Counted from the first letter of the stretch, positions 16,413-26,185 are shown. The stretch: DNA of 64,000 nucleotides from Aliivibrio sp. EL58 (GCF_900312675.1 NZ_OMPC01000012.1:233700-297699), one strand, 5' to 3'. Made by a program: numbers and translations. Notes: generated by a model not told the origin, from the sequence alone.

Positions 16413-17894
16413 ATGATGAACTTAAAATTATCAGTATGGATTGGATTTATCACGATAAGTTTTCTTACGATTAGCTTATCAGGGTATGCCGCCACACAAA
16501 CAGGAAAAACCGTAACCGTTGCTCACCATAAGTCGACTCATGTTGTTTTATCGGGTAAGGCGAAGCAAGTGTCCCTTGGGGATCCTGAAGTATTGGACAT
16601 TGTAATTTTAAAATCGAATGAAGTTTTTTTGATAGGTAAAAAATTAGGCTCAACCAATTTAATGGCTTGGGATAGTAGAGGCACACTTATTGAGTCGTTT
16701 AATATTGAAGTTACCCATGATCTTAATAATCTAAAAGCTAAGCTATATGAATTTTTACCTGATGAAACAATTAATATTCACAGTGCGCAGGGTAAGCTAG
16801 TTCTTAGCGGACAAGTGAGCACCTTAGAGAATATGCAAACCGCGATTAAAATTGCAGAGACCTATGCCCCAGCAGAAGCGGTTGATGATGCGGATGCAAA
16901 TAAAAATCAAGAAGACAGCAGCAACATTATTAACTTAATGACCATCGGTGGTGCTCAACAAGTCATGCTAGAAGTGACGGTTGCCGAAGTACAACGAAGT
17001 CTCGTTCGTCGTTTTGATTCTAATTTTCACTTCTTTCAAAACAGCGGAAATTTCTCATGGGGTGCCACCTCTGCTGGTGGGATCATTGATGATGTTGGTG
17101 GGATCTTAGGGCCAGTATTTAATGCCCCTGGGATAGATAGTACCGGTTTATTAGCCACTTTTGTTGACAGTAATACCCTTTTTACCTTCGCTTTAGATGT
17201 CGCAAAACAGAATGGATTAGCCAAAGTATTAGCCGAGCCAAACCTTACTGCTCTTAGTGGAACCAAAGCAGAGTTTCTTGCAGGTGGTGAGTTCCCAATT
17301 CCTGTTCCTGATGATGACGGTATCGTTATTGAATATAAAGAATATGGGGTTGGTTTGAAATTTGTTCCTACCGTATTAAGCGATAAAAAAATCAATTTGA
17401 ATCTATCTGTTGATGTGAGTGAGATTGCCAATTCGGGTTCATTGACTATCACGCCTGATTTATCTAATGCTAGCTATTATATCCCACCAATCACCCGTCG
17501 TAGTGCATCATCAACATTAGAGTTAGCAGATGGTCAAACGATTGGTATTGCAGGACTACTCAGTGAAAATGTTCGTGATGTGACCAGTAAAATGCCAGGT
17601 TTTGGTGAGATCCCCGTGCTAGGTCAACTCTTTAATAGTCAAGAGTATATTTCAGGCGAAACAGAACTTGTGATTTTAGTGACTCCTCGATTAGCAAAAC
17701 CGGTAGACCGTTCAAAAATATCGTTACCGACAGATGCCTTTGTTGACCCTAATGACATGGAATATTACTTATTAGGCCGAGCTTCTTACATTGATGAAGA
17801 GATGAATCGACGTACCGATGATAATAAAGAAAATCAATCAGTTGCTCCAACCAGTCAAGGTGGTTCAGAAGGTAATTTTGGGCACGCTCTATAA
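16413..17894 (+). CDS. rcpA: RcpA/CpaC secretin, outer-membrane pore of the Tad pilus
   Basis: 493 residues starting at the ATG at 16413 (16416 is equally possible, GAGG just upstream; the frame opens with a TTG at 16404). A signal peptide ends near GYAATQ. A pilus-secretin N-terminal domain (VVLSGKAKQVSLGDPEVLDI) and a BON-like segment (INIHSAQGKLVLSGQV) precede the secretin core, with VEVTVAEVQRS and, near the end, TELVILVTPRLAKPV. It forms the channel through which Flp fibres exit. It follows rcpC as in most tad clusters. Confidence 0.93.
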   Translation: MMNLKLSVWIGFITISFLTISLSGYAATQTGKTVTVAHHKSTHVVLSGKAKQVSLGDPEVLDIVILKSNEVFLIGKKLGSTNLMAWDSRGTLIESFNIEVTHDLNNLKAKLYEFLPDETINIHSAQGKLVLSGQVSTLENMQTAIKIAETYAPAEAVDDADANKNQEDSSNIINLMTIGGAQQVMLEVTVAEVQRSLVRRFDSNFHFFQNSGNFSWGATSAGGIIDDVGGILGPVFNAPGIDSTGLLATFVDSNTLFTFALDVAKQNGLAKVLAEPNLTALSGTKAEFLAGGEFPIPVPDDDGIVIEYKEYGVGLKFVPTVLSDKKINLNLSVDVSEIANSGSLTITPDLSNASYYIPPITRRSASSTLELADGQTIGIAGLLSENVRDVTSKMPGFGEIPVLGQLFNSQEYISGETELVILVTPRLAKPVDRSKISLPTDAFVDPNDMEYYLLGRASYIDEEMNRRTDDNKENQSVAPTSQGGSEGNFGHAL

Positions 17895-17906
17895 AAGGAG
17901 AACAAC

Positions 17907-18101
17907 ATGAATATTATAAAGAGTACATTTTTATTTTTATTATGCAGTGGCGTTCTGTTTGGGTGTGCCAATGATGAACCTTTAGGGAAATCGGTTTATA
18001 TATTGAAAGATGAGCAAACGTATAACAAGAATGCTACCGAAGATAATATTGGGTTTGTCCCAACTGGAAGTGCAATAAAAGAAGGCCAACAAAAAGAATA
18101 A
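17907..18101 (+). CDS. Small lipoprotein of the tad operon
   Basis: 64 residues with a lipoprotein signal: hydrophobic stretch and lipobox LFGC, cysteine at position 20. The mature part is only 45 residues and hydrophilic (DEPLGKSVYILKDEQ). It sits 12 bp after the secretin gene, with AAAAGGAG before its start. In Aggregatibacter this place holds rcpB, a larger protein; here a pilotin or RcpB-like job is only a guess from position. No family recognised. Confidence 0.75.
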   Translation: MNIIKSTFLFLLCSGVLFGCANDEPLGKSVYILKDEQTYNKNATEDNIGFVPTGSAIKEGQQKE

Positions 18102-18139
18102 TTGATTGTTATTAGTAAGGGGTTACCCAGGAGGTAACG

Positions 18140-19348
18140 ATGAACAAACTATCTAGAAAAAGAGTTGCAAAACAAAAAGGCCTAACCTTAGTGTTAGTGA
18201 CCCTAGCGATGATTATCTTATTGGGTTTTGCTGCTCTTGCCATTGATGTTAATCATGCCTTATTAAACAAAACCCGTTTGCAAAATGCGGTAGATACCGC
18301 TGCATTATCAGCTGCGGTTTTGCTCGATGCTGGTAATGATGAAGACACCGTAAGATCTTCTGTGGGAGAGGCGTTAACTAATGCGATGGCCGCAACGGGT
18401 AATTCTGAATTCACAATCCCCAATACGTCGATTTCTGTGACTTTGTCTAACGATCCCCTAACGTTTGGAGGGGCATATAACCATGCTTTAGAAAGCTATG
18501 TCAGGGTTGCCGTTTCTAACATATCACTAAATAGCTTTTTCTTATCTTATTTTGGTATTGATAAATTTGTCGCAGCAAGTGCCGTTGCAGGGCCTAGCTC
18601 TTCAATTACACATGTATGTAATGTCGTACCAATGGCCGTTTGTGCTGCAACTCATAGTGGTAGTGATGATTTCTTAGGTTATGACTTTGGTGAGATTTAT
18701 GCCTTAAAAGTAGCGAGCACTAGTCAAACTGAAATGGGGCCAGGGAACTTTCAGCTACTCGATTTTGGTTCTGGTGCCAGTACGGTTCGTAATGCGCTGG
18801 CTGGTGGGTTTGAAGGCTGTGTTGATGTGAATAATCAAGCAGATACAAAACCAGGTGGTAGTGTTGGCCCCGTTGGACAAGGACTTAATACTCGTTTTGG
18901 GGATTATGGCGCAGGATTAAGTGAGAGTGATTACCCTTCAGATGTGTATATCAAAGAGCCTAATGATTTAGCGACAATTGATGGCGATGGTAATGTTGAG
19001 TACAGCGACTCTTTTAATTATGCCAACTATAAAGCCGCGTCAGCATCTTGTATTGATGGAGGTGGAGATGGGTATTGTCGTACGGGAGAGGTTGAGCGAA
19101 GAGTTCTTTCAATTCCAATGGTTAATTGTGCAGGCTCTGGTGGTGGCTCAACAACGTTACCGATTACAGCAATAGGGTGTTTTTTCTTAATTCAAAAAGC
19201 ACCAACCAATAATTCAGGGCAACAAGCTGTGTTTGGTGAGTTTATTGAAGATTGCACGATAGTGAATGGTTCCACAGGGATTATTCCAAGCAATGAAGGG
19301 CCTTATAGACTCCAATTGTATAAAGATCCTCTGAGTGGGGAGTCTTAA
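18140..19348 (+). CDS. tadG: TadG-like pseudopilin (TadE/G N-terminal domain)
   Basis: 402 residues. The N-terminus KQKGLTLVLVTLAMIILLGF followed by AALAIDVNHALLNKTRLQNA is the TadE/G-like pattern that puts a single hydrophobic helix in the inner membrane with the rest periplasmic. The remainder is rich in Gly, Ser and Asp and has several cysteines (for example CIDGGGDGYC), which may form disulfides. No von Willebrand A domain, common in longer TadG proteins, was seen. GGAGG precedes the start. The tadE-like gene begins one base after its stop. Confidence 0.8.
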   Translation: MNKLSRKRVAKQKGLTLVLVTLAMIILLGFAALAIDVNHALLNKTRLQNAVDTAALSAAVLLDAGNDEDTVRSSVGEALTNAMAATGNSEFTIPNTSISVTLSNDPLTFGGAYNHALESYVRVAVSNISLNSFFLSYFGIDKFVAASAVAGPSSSITHVCNVVPMAVCAATHSGSDDFLGYDFGEIYALKVASTSQTEMGPGNFQLLDFGSGASTVRNALAGGFEGCVDVNNQADTKPGGSVGPVGQGLNTRFGDYGAGLSESDYPSDVYIKEPNDLATIDGDGNVEYSDSFNYANYKAASASCIDGGGDGYCRTGEVERRVLSIPMVNCAGSGGGSTTLPITAIGCFFLIQKAPTNNSGQQAVFGEFIEDCTIVNGSTGIIPSNEGPYRLQLYKDPLSGES

Positions 19349-19349
19349 T

Positions 19350-19784
19350 ATGAACATATACCTGAAAAAATCTCAGAACGGTATTGCTGCGGTCGAGTTT
19401 ATTCTCATATTTCCTTTGTTGCTTATTTTAATGGTGGCATTAAGTGAAATTGGATCATTATTGGTCAAATACAATACTCTTAATAAATTAGTTCAAAATG
19501 CATCTCGCTACGCGGTGAGTAATATTTATGGAACCGCGACAACAGACCAAATAGCGCCGATTAGCGATATAAAAAATATTGTTTTATACGGTGATGATTC
19601 AGGCAGTGGAACTCCGGCATTGGACTCTCTAACTGCTGAGAATATAACGGTCGTCCATAATAATAATTTTGTTACTGTCACTGCGAGTTATGACTATGTG
19701 CCATTTATAGAAGAAATTCCTGTATTTGATATCCCATTAACCATCACTATTTCAGCGTCTTCAATGATGAGGACAGGATTATGA
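19350..19784 (+). CDS. tadE: TadE-like pseudopilin
   Basis: 144 residues from the ATG at 19350, with GGGGAG about seven bases upstream. The N-terminus SQNGIAAVEFILIFPLLLIL has the glycine, the E at mature position 5 and F in place of Y that mark TadE pseudopilins processed by TadV. The C-terminal part is a small beta-rich domain. Its stop overlaps the start of the next gene (ATGA). Confidence 0.85.
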   Translation: MNIYLKKSQNGIAAVEFILIFPLLLILMVALSEIGSLLVKYNTLNKLVQNASRYAVSNIYGTATTDQIAPISDIKNIVLYGDDSGSGTPALDSLTAENITVVHNNNFVTVTASYDYVPFIEEIPVFDIPLTITISASSMMRTGL

Positions 19785-20311
19785 TTAAGCAACGAAGAAA
19801 TAAACAAAAAGGGATAACGATTATTGAATTTACCTTAATTGTTCTAACGGTAATGTTAATGCTGATTGGCATTATAGAGATTGGACGTTATGTATTTTCA
19901 TTACAAATGATGAATGAAATGACAAGAAAGGCGGCTCGTTTAGCAACGGTATGCTACGTGTTAGATCAAAATGAGATACCGACTATGGATGAGGTTGTCG
20001 AGAACTACCCGGCAGATTTTGAGGCGGAAAATTTAGTCATTGAGTATTTAGACAGTTCGGGAACGGCTGTAGATCTGACTAATTACGGAGCATTAAGCGC
20101 AGAGGCTCAAGGCAGTCTATTTGCAACTATTCGCTTTGTAAGAGCGAGAGTGATTAATTATCAGTATCAATTTAATGGGTTATTAAGCTTTATTGGAACC
20201 AGTGGATTACTAACAATGCCCGAGTTTCAAACCACATTACCAGCTGAGAGCCTTGGTGTTGTAAGGCCACGAGAAGATGACGATGACTCAGGAGTCATTA
20301 TTGATTGCTAG
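19781..20311 (+). CDS. tadF: TadF-like pseudopilin
   Basis: 176 residues with the pseudopilin start KQKGITIIEFTLIVLTVMLM, again with glutamate five residues after the glycine. It overlaps the TadE-like gene by four bases. TadE and TadF are minor components needed for Flp pilus formation in Aggregatibacter; which of the two this corresponds to is set here by order only. The C-terminal tail is acidic (REDDDDSGVIIDC). Confidence 0.78.
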   Translation: MIKQRRNKQKGITIIEFTLIVLTVMLMLIGIIEIGRYVFSLQMMNEMTRKAARLATVCYVLDQNEIPTMDEVVENYPADFEAENLVIEYLDSSGTAVDLTNYGALSAEAQGSLFATIRFVRARVINYQYQFNGLLSFIGTSGLLTMPEFQTTLPAESLGVVRPREDDDDSGVIIDC

Positions 20312-20319
20312 GGGTTTAT

Positions 20320-21534
20320 ATGGGTATGGAAAATCAACGAAGCGAATACAATGACAAATGCTCTAGTTTAAAAACCAATTTAGTCATTTGGCATATATAT
20401 GCGACAGAAGCTTATGATCAACATATGAGAACAGAGTTTGCTACATGTAGGAACTTGAACGTTGAATCTATGCTATTGGATGTACTGGATGCGAAACACC
20501 TTTTAAATTTATCAGCTCCAGATTTGATCTTTATTGAAACGGCAGAGGGCTGGGCTAAAAAAGTCATTGAACTTCAAGGGTATGAGTTACCTAGTGGCGA
20601 TCATGAATCATCACTGATAGCTTTGGGTGACGAGAATAATAATGAGGCGCTGAAAACCGCATTACGTTTAGGTGCGTCTGATTTTCTGTCTGATCGGGTC
20701 ATGATTGATGAAATGATGCCCATGTTAAAAAGAACAGCAGAAGAAAAAGTCGCCAATAGAAATTTGGGTGAGTTGTGTCTGTTTATCAATACAAAAGGGG
20801 GCTCTGGCGCGACAACCTTAGCACTTAATACCGCAATAGATATCGCATCAACGAATCCAAATAATGTGCTTTTACTTGATATAGATATGCAGTTTGGGGT
20901 CATTGCGGAATATCTTAATATCACCCCCAAATACAGTATTACCGATGCGATTTCTAGTGTCCGAGATCTTGATGAAGTATCACTCAGTGGTTTTGTATCA
21001 AAGCACTCTTCCGGCTTACACATATTGAGTTTTAGACATGAAGATGGCAATGACGAGTATGAGAAAGCCAAAAAATTAAGTAAATTATTGCCACTGCTTA
21101 GACAGTTTTACTCGTATATTATTGTCGATCTTTCTCGTGGTATTGACCATGTATTTTCCCCAATTTTCTCCCCTGCGACTCATCTGTTTCTAGTAATGCA
21201 GCAAAGCTTGGTCTCTATTAGTAATACCACCAGAATAATACGCAACTTGAAATACGATTATGGCGTGACTTCTGAGCAGATCGAGCTTGTGGTTAATCGT
21301 TATGAAAAACGTCAATCAATAAAGTTAAGCGATATAGAAAAAGCCATTCCTGGGGTGAATTACTATTTAATTCCCAATGATTTTAAAGTTGTGATTGAGA
21401 GTGCCAATTTAGGTACACCATTTGTTGAAGTTAAAAAAAGAAGTGCAATTACAAAATCAATTCAGGAGTTATCACACAGCTTCGCACCTTTACAAAATGA
21501 ACCTACGGGTTGGTTTGGTAAATTATTTTCTTAA
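20320..21534 (+). CDS. tadZ: TadZ/CpaE, ParA/MinD-like localisation ATPase
   Basis: 404 residues from the ATG at 20320 (MGMENQ), which has AGGGG about five bases upstream. An N-terminal receiver-like domain (about 25-140, ending LRLGASDFLSDRV) is followed by a MinD/ParA ATPase domain with the deviant Walker A KGGSGATT and LLLDIDMQFG. TadZ proteins mark the polar site where the Tad machine assembles. It lies directly before the tadA-B-C-D block. Confidence 0.9.
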   Translation: MGMENQRSEYNDKCSSLKTNLVIWHIYATEAYDQHMRTEFATCRNLNVESMLLDVLDAKHLLNLSAPDLIFIETAEGWAKKVIELQGYELPSGDHESSLIALGDENNNEALKTALRLGASDFLSDRVMIDEMMPMLKRTAEEKVANRNLGELCLFINTKGGSGATTLALNTAIDIASTNPNNVLLLDIDMQFGVIAEYLNITPKYSITDAISSVRDLDEVSLSGFVSKHSSGLHILSFRHEDGNDEYEKAKKLSKLLPLLRQFYSYIIVDLSRGIDHVFSPIFSPATHLFLVMQQSLVSISNTTRIIRNLKYDYGVTSEQIELVVNRYEKRQSIKLSDIEKAIPGVNYYLIPNDFKVVIESANLGTPFVEVKKRSAITKSIQELSHSFAPLQNEPTGWFGKLFS

Positions 21535-21553
21535 ATAATATCGAGGATTGGTT

Positions 21554-23020
21554 ATGTTTTTTAAGCGTAAGAATATAAATCCAGAATTTGAAGAAAAAGC
21601 AAAAAACACCATAGAGCCGGTTATTATTAAAGAGGAAGTTAAAGAGGCGAATGGGGCTGAAGTTATTGCTATTAGAGAAGATAAGCAGAACCAGAAAAAG
21701 AAAGAGTCTGATGCAAAAATACAAGCGGTAGATGATGCGAGAAAGGTATTAGAACAAGAGCTTGATACCAAGCACTTCTACCATAAAAAATTATTAGAAA
21801 CGTTAGATTTAGGGTTACTTTCTAGCTTAGAGAAAGAGCGTGCAAAGAATGATTTGCATGAAGCGGTTATTCAATTGATGTCTGAAGATTCAACGCATCC
21901 TCTTAGTGCTGAAGGAAGAAAGCGTGTTATTCGCCAAATAGAAGATGAAGTTTTCGGTCTTGGTCCTTTAGAGCCGTTACTGAGTGATGCAACGGTTTCC
22001 GATATTCTGGTTAACGGCGCAAAGAGTGTTTTTGTTGAGCGTTTTGGTAAATTAGAAAAAACACCTTATACCTTTCTAGATGATAGACATTTAAGAAATA
22101 TTATTGATCGAATAGTGAGTCAAGTCGGACGACGAATTGATGAATCTTCCCCAATGGTTGATGCGCGTTTAAAAGATGGTTCTAGGGTTAATGCCATTAT
22201 TCCCCCACTAGCGATTGATGGCCCTTCAATATCAATTCGACGCTTTGCTGTGGATCGCCTAACCGTTGAAAATATGGTCAATTTAGATTCTTTGTCAGAC
22301 CCAATGGCTCACTTCTTAGACGCCGCGGTGAAAGGCGAATTAAATATTCTTATTGCGGGTGGGACAGGCTCAGGGAAAACCACAACACTAAATATATTTT
22401 CTAGTTTTATCCCTGATGATCAACGAATTGTCACCATAGAAGACTCAGCCGAACTACAATTACAGCAGCCTCATGTTATACGTCTTGAAACTCGTCCTGA
22501 AAATTTAGAGGGAAAAGGGGCTATTGGGCAACGAGAATTAGTGAAGAACTCCCTACGTATGCGTCCAGATAGAATAGTGGTGGGGGAGGTGCGTGGCAGT
22601 GAAGCCGTAGATATGTTAGCGGCAATGAATACAGGTCACGATGGGTCATTAACGACCATTCATGCTAATACACCGAGGGATGCATTAAGCCGAATTGAAA
22701 ATATGTTTTCGATGGCTGGGTGGAGTATATCAACTAAGAATCTTCGTTCTCAAATTGCCTCTGCAATTCACTTAGTGGTTCAGATGGATCGACAAGAGGA
22801 TGGGAAGCGTCGAATGATCAGTGTGCAAGAGATTAACGGCATGGAAGGAGAGGTAATTACCATGTCAGAAATCTTCAAATTTCAACGAACTGGCATAAAT
22901 GAAGATGGGGATGTCATGGGGTATTACACTGCAACAGGAGTGGTGCCTAGCTGTTATGACAAATTAGCGAAAAGAGGAATAGTACTGCCGTTTGAGCTAT
23001 TCCATGAAGAAGACCTCTAA
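21554..23020 (+). CDS. tadA: TadA/CpaF secretion ATPase
   Basis: 488 residues; the ATG at 21554 is taken because GAGG lies eight bases upstream. This is the motor ATPase for Flp pilus extension. A charged N-terminal region (about 1-75) precedes the type II/IV secretion ATPase domain: Walker A GGTGSGKTT at 269-277, Asp box VTIEDSAELQLQQPH, Walker B RIVVGEVRGSEAVDML, His box TGHDGSLTTIHANTPRDAL. All key residues are intact. It leads tadB by 11 bp. Confidence 0.95.
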   Translation: MFFKRKNINPEFEEKAKNTIEPVIIKEEVKEANGAEVIAIREDKQNQKKKESDAKIQAVDDARKVLEQELDTKHFYHKKLLETLDLGLLSSLEKERAKNDLHEAVIQLMSEDSTHPLSAEGRKRVIRQIEDEVFGLGPLEPLLSDATVSDILVNGAKSVFVERFGKLEKTPYTFLDDRHLRNIIDRIVSQVGRRIDESSPMVDARLKDGSRVNAIIPPLAIDGPSISIRRFAVDRLTVENMVNLDSLSDPMAHFLDAAVKGELNILIAGGTGSGKTTTLNIFSSFIPDDQRIVTIEDSAELQLQQPHVIRLETRPENLEGKGAIGQRELVKNSLRMRPDRIVVGEVRGSEAVDMLAAMNTGHDGSLTTIHANTPRDALSRIENMFSMAGWSISTKNLRSQIASAIHLVVQMDRQEDGKRRMISVQEINGMEGEVITMSEIFKFQRTGINEDGDVMGYYTATGVVPSCYDKLAKRGIVLPFELFHEEDL

Positions 23021-23031
23021 AGGAGGCAATT

Positions 23032-24000
23032 ATGCAAAGTAATCCGACCTTATTTTTTATCTTACTTTTTTCTGCTGTTTTTTTAATATCACAGGTTTTA
23101 ATACTTCCTGCTGCGGGGCAAAAAGCTAAGCATAAAGAGTTAACTAAGCGCTTAAAAGCTACGCGCAGTAAATTAGATGAAGAGAGTCGAAATCTATTAA
23201 ATGAGCATTATCTTGCGAGTTTATCACCTTATGATAAGGCGTTGGTTAAGTTTGATATGCTTGCTCAAACTAAGAGGTTGATTGAACTTGCAGGGTTAAA
23301 ATATAGCTTAAGTGAAGTGCTGATAGTGACTTTGGGTATCGGCAGTATAGCCTGTCTTATTTCTATATTAACCAATCAGTTATGGTTTGTGTCTGTCACT
23401 GTCTTTTTTTCAGTATGGTTTATACTTTATTTTTACTTGAATAAAAAAATATCAAATAGATTAAATGCGTTTGAAGAGCAGCTACCCGATGCGCTGGATA
23501 TTATTCGTCGAATGTTACAAACCGGTCAGCCTTTAACTCAAGCCTTTAATGAAGTAGGTAATGAAATGCCAGCCCCAATAGGGGTTGAGTTTAAAAACAC
23601 CTTTAATTTATTAACTTATGGTTATGATTTACGTTTGGCTATTTTGCAAATGGCGGATCGCTCTCCAACTGTGTCAATGTTAGCTTTTTCAAGTGCGGTA
23701 CTGCTTCAAAAAGATACTGGTGGTAACTTATCTGAAAACTTGGAAAAGGTGTCAAACGTATTACGTGCTCGATTTAAACTATCGAGAAAGATAAAAACAA
23801 TATCTGCAGAAAGTCGTATGTCAGCATGGATATTGGTGCTCGCCCCTTTTTTACTTTTCATTACAATGTCATTCGCGAAACCGGAATATCTTGAACCCTT
23901 CTATATCGATCCTCGAGGACTCACAATGGTTAGCTATGGCGCGGTTAGTCTATTCTTTGGTGCTATGTGGATAAGAAAAATAATCAGTTTTGAGGTGTGA
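23032..24000 (+). CDS. tadB: TadB inner-membrane platform protein
   Basis: 322 residues with N-terminal and C-terminal membrane segments and a T2SSF (GspF-type) domain between, containing LPDALDIIRRMLQTGQPLTQ and the family-typical VLLQKDTGGNLSENLEKVS. Together with TadC it forms the inner-membrane platform driven by TadA. GGAGG lies just before the ATG. Only one base separates its stop from the tadC start. Confidence 0.93.
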   Translation: MQSNPTLFFILLFSAVFLISQVLILPAAGQKAKHKELTKRLKATRSKLDEESRNLLNEHYLASLSPYDKALVKFDMLAQTKRLIELAGLKYSLSEVLIVTLGIGSIACLISILTNQLWFVSVTVFFSVWFILYFYLNKKISNRLNAFEEQLPDALDIIRRMLQTGQPLTQAFNEVGNEMPAPIGVEFKNTFNLLTYGYDLRLAILQMADRSPTVSMLAFSSAVLLQKDTGGNLSENLEKVSNVLRARFKLSRKIKTISAESRMSAWILVLAPFLLFITMSFAKPEYLEPFYIDPRGLTMVSYGAVSLFFGAMWIRKIISFEV

Positions 24001-24001
24001 T

Positions 24002-24952
24002 ATGAACGATATTATGGAGTGGTTCTCATACATTGGAAGCTCAGAAATAAAGCGAGAATGGTTTGTGTTAGGGATAATTTTATTTGCAACCTCATTACTT
24101 GTTTTATCTGTCGGTTTTATCCTGAGTGGGATAAATTCACCATTAAGAAAGAAATTAAATCGATTATCGGTAAAACCATCACCAACTTTAAAATCAAATG
24201 AAAAAATTGATGGGACTCTTGAATCTCTTTCTCCTGTTATAGCGCCAACCAGTGTTAAAGAGCGCGAATCAACGCGTCGTAAGTTAATGCATGCAGGGTT
24301 TCATGATAAACGCACATTAACCAATTTTTATGCCCTGAAAGTGCTTTCTGTCATCGTTGGTTTATTTGTCGCTGCGGTGGTTTATTTTATGCTTCCCGAA
24401 CTAGCGATGATTAAATTTATCATGTTAGCGATTGTTTTTATTTCACTGCTTATCCCTGGTTTTATTCTTAACCATTTAATTTCAAAACGACAGCTGAGTA
24501 TTCGTAAGGGGATGCCTGATGCTCTGGACCTATTAGTTGTTTGTACTGAATCTGGATTAGGGTTTCTTCCTGCATTGCGTCGAGTGTCTGATGAGCTTAC
24601 GATTTCTCATAGTGAGTTAGCTGATGAGCTTTATACCGTGAGTGCAAAAATAAAAGCCGGAGTTGAAATGCCAGATGCCTTTAATGAATTCATTGAACGG
24701 ACTGGAGTGGTGGAGTTTTCAGGGTTAGTCAGTATCCTTTCACATGCCTCTCGTGTTGGAGGAAGCATAGCTCAAACACTGCGCGATTATACGGAAGATC
24801 TCCGTGATAGACGTAATCAAGAAATAGAAGAAATTGCCGCAAAAATACCAACCAAAATGTTATTTCCAATGCTTTTATTTATCTGGCCTTGTTTTTTTAT
24901 TGTCGCACTCGGCCCGGCGTTAATTACGCTATCTAAAGCTTTTTCTAATTAA
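24002..24952 (+). CDS. tadC: TadC inner-membrane platform protein
   Basis: 316 residues starting at the ATG at 24002, with GAGGTG inside the end of tadB as ribosome-binding site. Three to four membrane segments flank a T2SSF domain: GMPDALDLLVVCTESGLGFL and VEFSGLVSILSHASRVGGSI are typical of TadC. It partners TadB. The longer frame from 23990 would overlap tadB and lacks a better start. Confidence 0.93.
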   Translation: MNDIMEWFSYIGSSEIKREWFVLGIILFATSLLVLSVGFILSGINSPLRKKLNRLSVKPSPTLKSNEKIDGTLESLSPVIAPTSVKERESTRRKLMHAGFHDKRTLTNFYALKVLSVIVGLFVAAVVYFMLPELAMIKFIMLAIVFISLLIPGFILNHLISKRQLSIRKGMPDALDLLVVCTESGLGFLPALRRVSDELTISHSELADELYTVSAKIKAGVEMPDAFNEFIERTGVVEFSGLVSILSHASRVGGSIAQTLRDYTEDLRDRRNQEIEEIAAKIPTKMLFPMLLFIWPCFFIVALGPALITLSKAFSN

Positions 24953-24962
24953 GGAGTCTGAG

Positions 24963-26120
24963 ATGAAAACGATAAAAAAATTAGGATTTTGCATCATACT
25001 GTCTTTATTTTTAACAGCGTGTGCTTCAAAAGAAGATAAGCCCTCTGAATATGAAACGAATTTGTATGACGGTAAGCCGATAGAGTCATTAACTCAAGAA
25101 GAGGCGCCAGAAACTGAGGTGGAGGCAATAACAAGAGGTGATGTCTCTCTTCAACAGGGGAATATTGATCTCGCGTTATATGAATATATTCGGTCATTAT
25201 CATATCCAGAAGCTCAGCATCAAGCGAGAACCTTAGTAAATATTGGGCGTATTCATGAACTACGAAATTCAGACTCGTTAGCAGAAAAAGCCTACTTGAT
25301 GTCATTAGATTTTGATCCTAATGGGGTAGAACCTCTAGAAAAGTTAGGAGCAATATACACAGAAAAAGGCATGATTAGAGAGGGGAAGAGTTATTTTTAT
25401 CGCGCTCTCAATGCTGATCAGATCCGCTTGGAAAGTAATCTAATAATCAAAGGCAATGAAACGGTGTTCCCTGAAGATATTAGCCAACTTTCGATTGATG
25501 AAGCGTCACCTGCGTTAGCTTATATGGGGTTAGGTATTTTGTCTGATACTGAGGGTGATCACATGTTAGCTGAGCAGTTCTATCAAAAAGCATTAATTAT
25601 TAAACCTAATTCGGTCAAAGTATTAATTAACTTTGGCTACTCTTATTACATGAATGCTAATTATATGGATGCTCAACGTTACACCATGTGGGCTCTTAAC
25701 CGTTCACCAGAAAATGAAAAAGCACAAAATAATCTTGCGTTAATTTATCTTGCACAAGGGGACATCAAACGTGCAATTAATACTTTCATGCGACATATGG
25801 AAGCACCAGAAGCATTAAATAATGTCGGTTACTTTCTTATTCTACAAGGGCGTCCAGAAGAGGCTGTACCGTATTTAGAGCAAGCTATTGATAAAAAGGC
25901 CTCTTACTATCGTGTTGCTAATGAAAACCTAAATAGAGCTTTAGAAGAGATGAGGATCCAAGAAGAGAGTGGAGAAGATTCGATGGGGATTGATGAGCCG
26001 ATTATTGTTATTCGTCACACTGAAGCAATAGATTTAAGTAATGAGATAGGTGAAGAGCCCAAAATAGAAGATATTTTAGAGGCGGGTTTAGAAGATAAGA
26101 AAGAAACTGAAACAAATTAA
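24963..26120 (+). CDS. tadD: TadD-like TPR lipoprotein
   Basis: 385 residues with a lipoprotein signal (lipobox LTAC, cysteine 20) and several tetratricopeptide repeats from about residue 55 to 330, for example ARTLVNIGRIHELRNSDSLA and VKVLINFGYSYYMNANYMDA. TadD proteins are thought to help assemble the secretin in the outer membrane. The acidic tail (ILEAGLEDKKETETN) is not conserved. Last gene of the tad operon, followed by a terminator. Confidence 0.88.
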   Translation: MKTIKKLGFCIILSLFLTACASKEDKPSEYETNLYDGKPIESLTQEEAPETEVEAITRGDVSLQQGNIDLALYEYIRSLSYPEAQHQARTLVNIGRIHELRNSDSLAEKAYLMSLDFDPNGVEPLEKLGAIYTEKGMIREGKSYFYRALNADQIRLESNLIIKGNETVFPEDISQLSIDEASPALAYMGLGILSDTEGDHMLAEQFYQKALIIKPNSVKVLINFGYSYYMNANYMDAQRYTMWALNRSPENEKAQNNLALIYLAQGDIKRAINTFMRHMEAPEALNNVGYFLILQGRPEEAVPYLEQAIDKKASYYRVANENLNRALEEMRIQEESGEDSMGIDEPIIVIRHTEAIDLSNEIGEEPKIEDILEAGLEDKKETETN

Positions 26121-26133
26121 GGTTTGAAAAAAC

Positions 26134-26173
26134 AAAAAAAGCCCCAACGCATTTTTGCGATGGGGCTTTTTTT
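26134..26173. terminator. Bidirectional terminator between tadD and nptA
   Basis: GCCCC / GGGGC stem, extended by AACGC / GCGAT, with seven A before and seven T after. It lies between two convergent genes. Confidence 0.9.
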
Positions 26174-26185
26174 ATTCAGTTAAGC

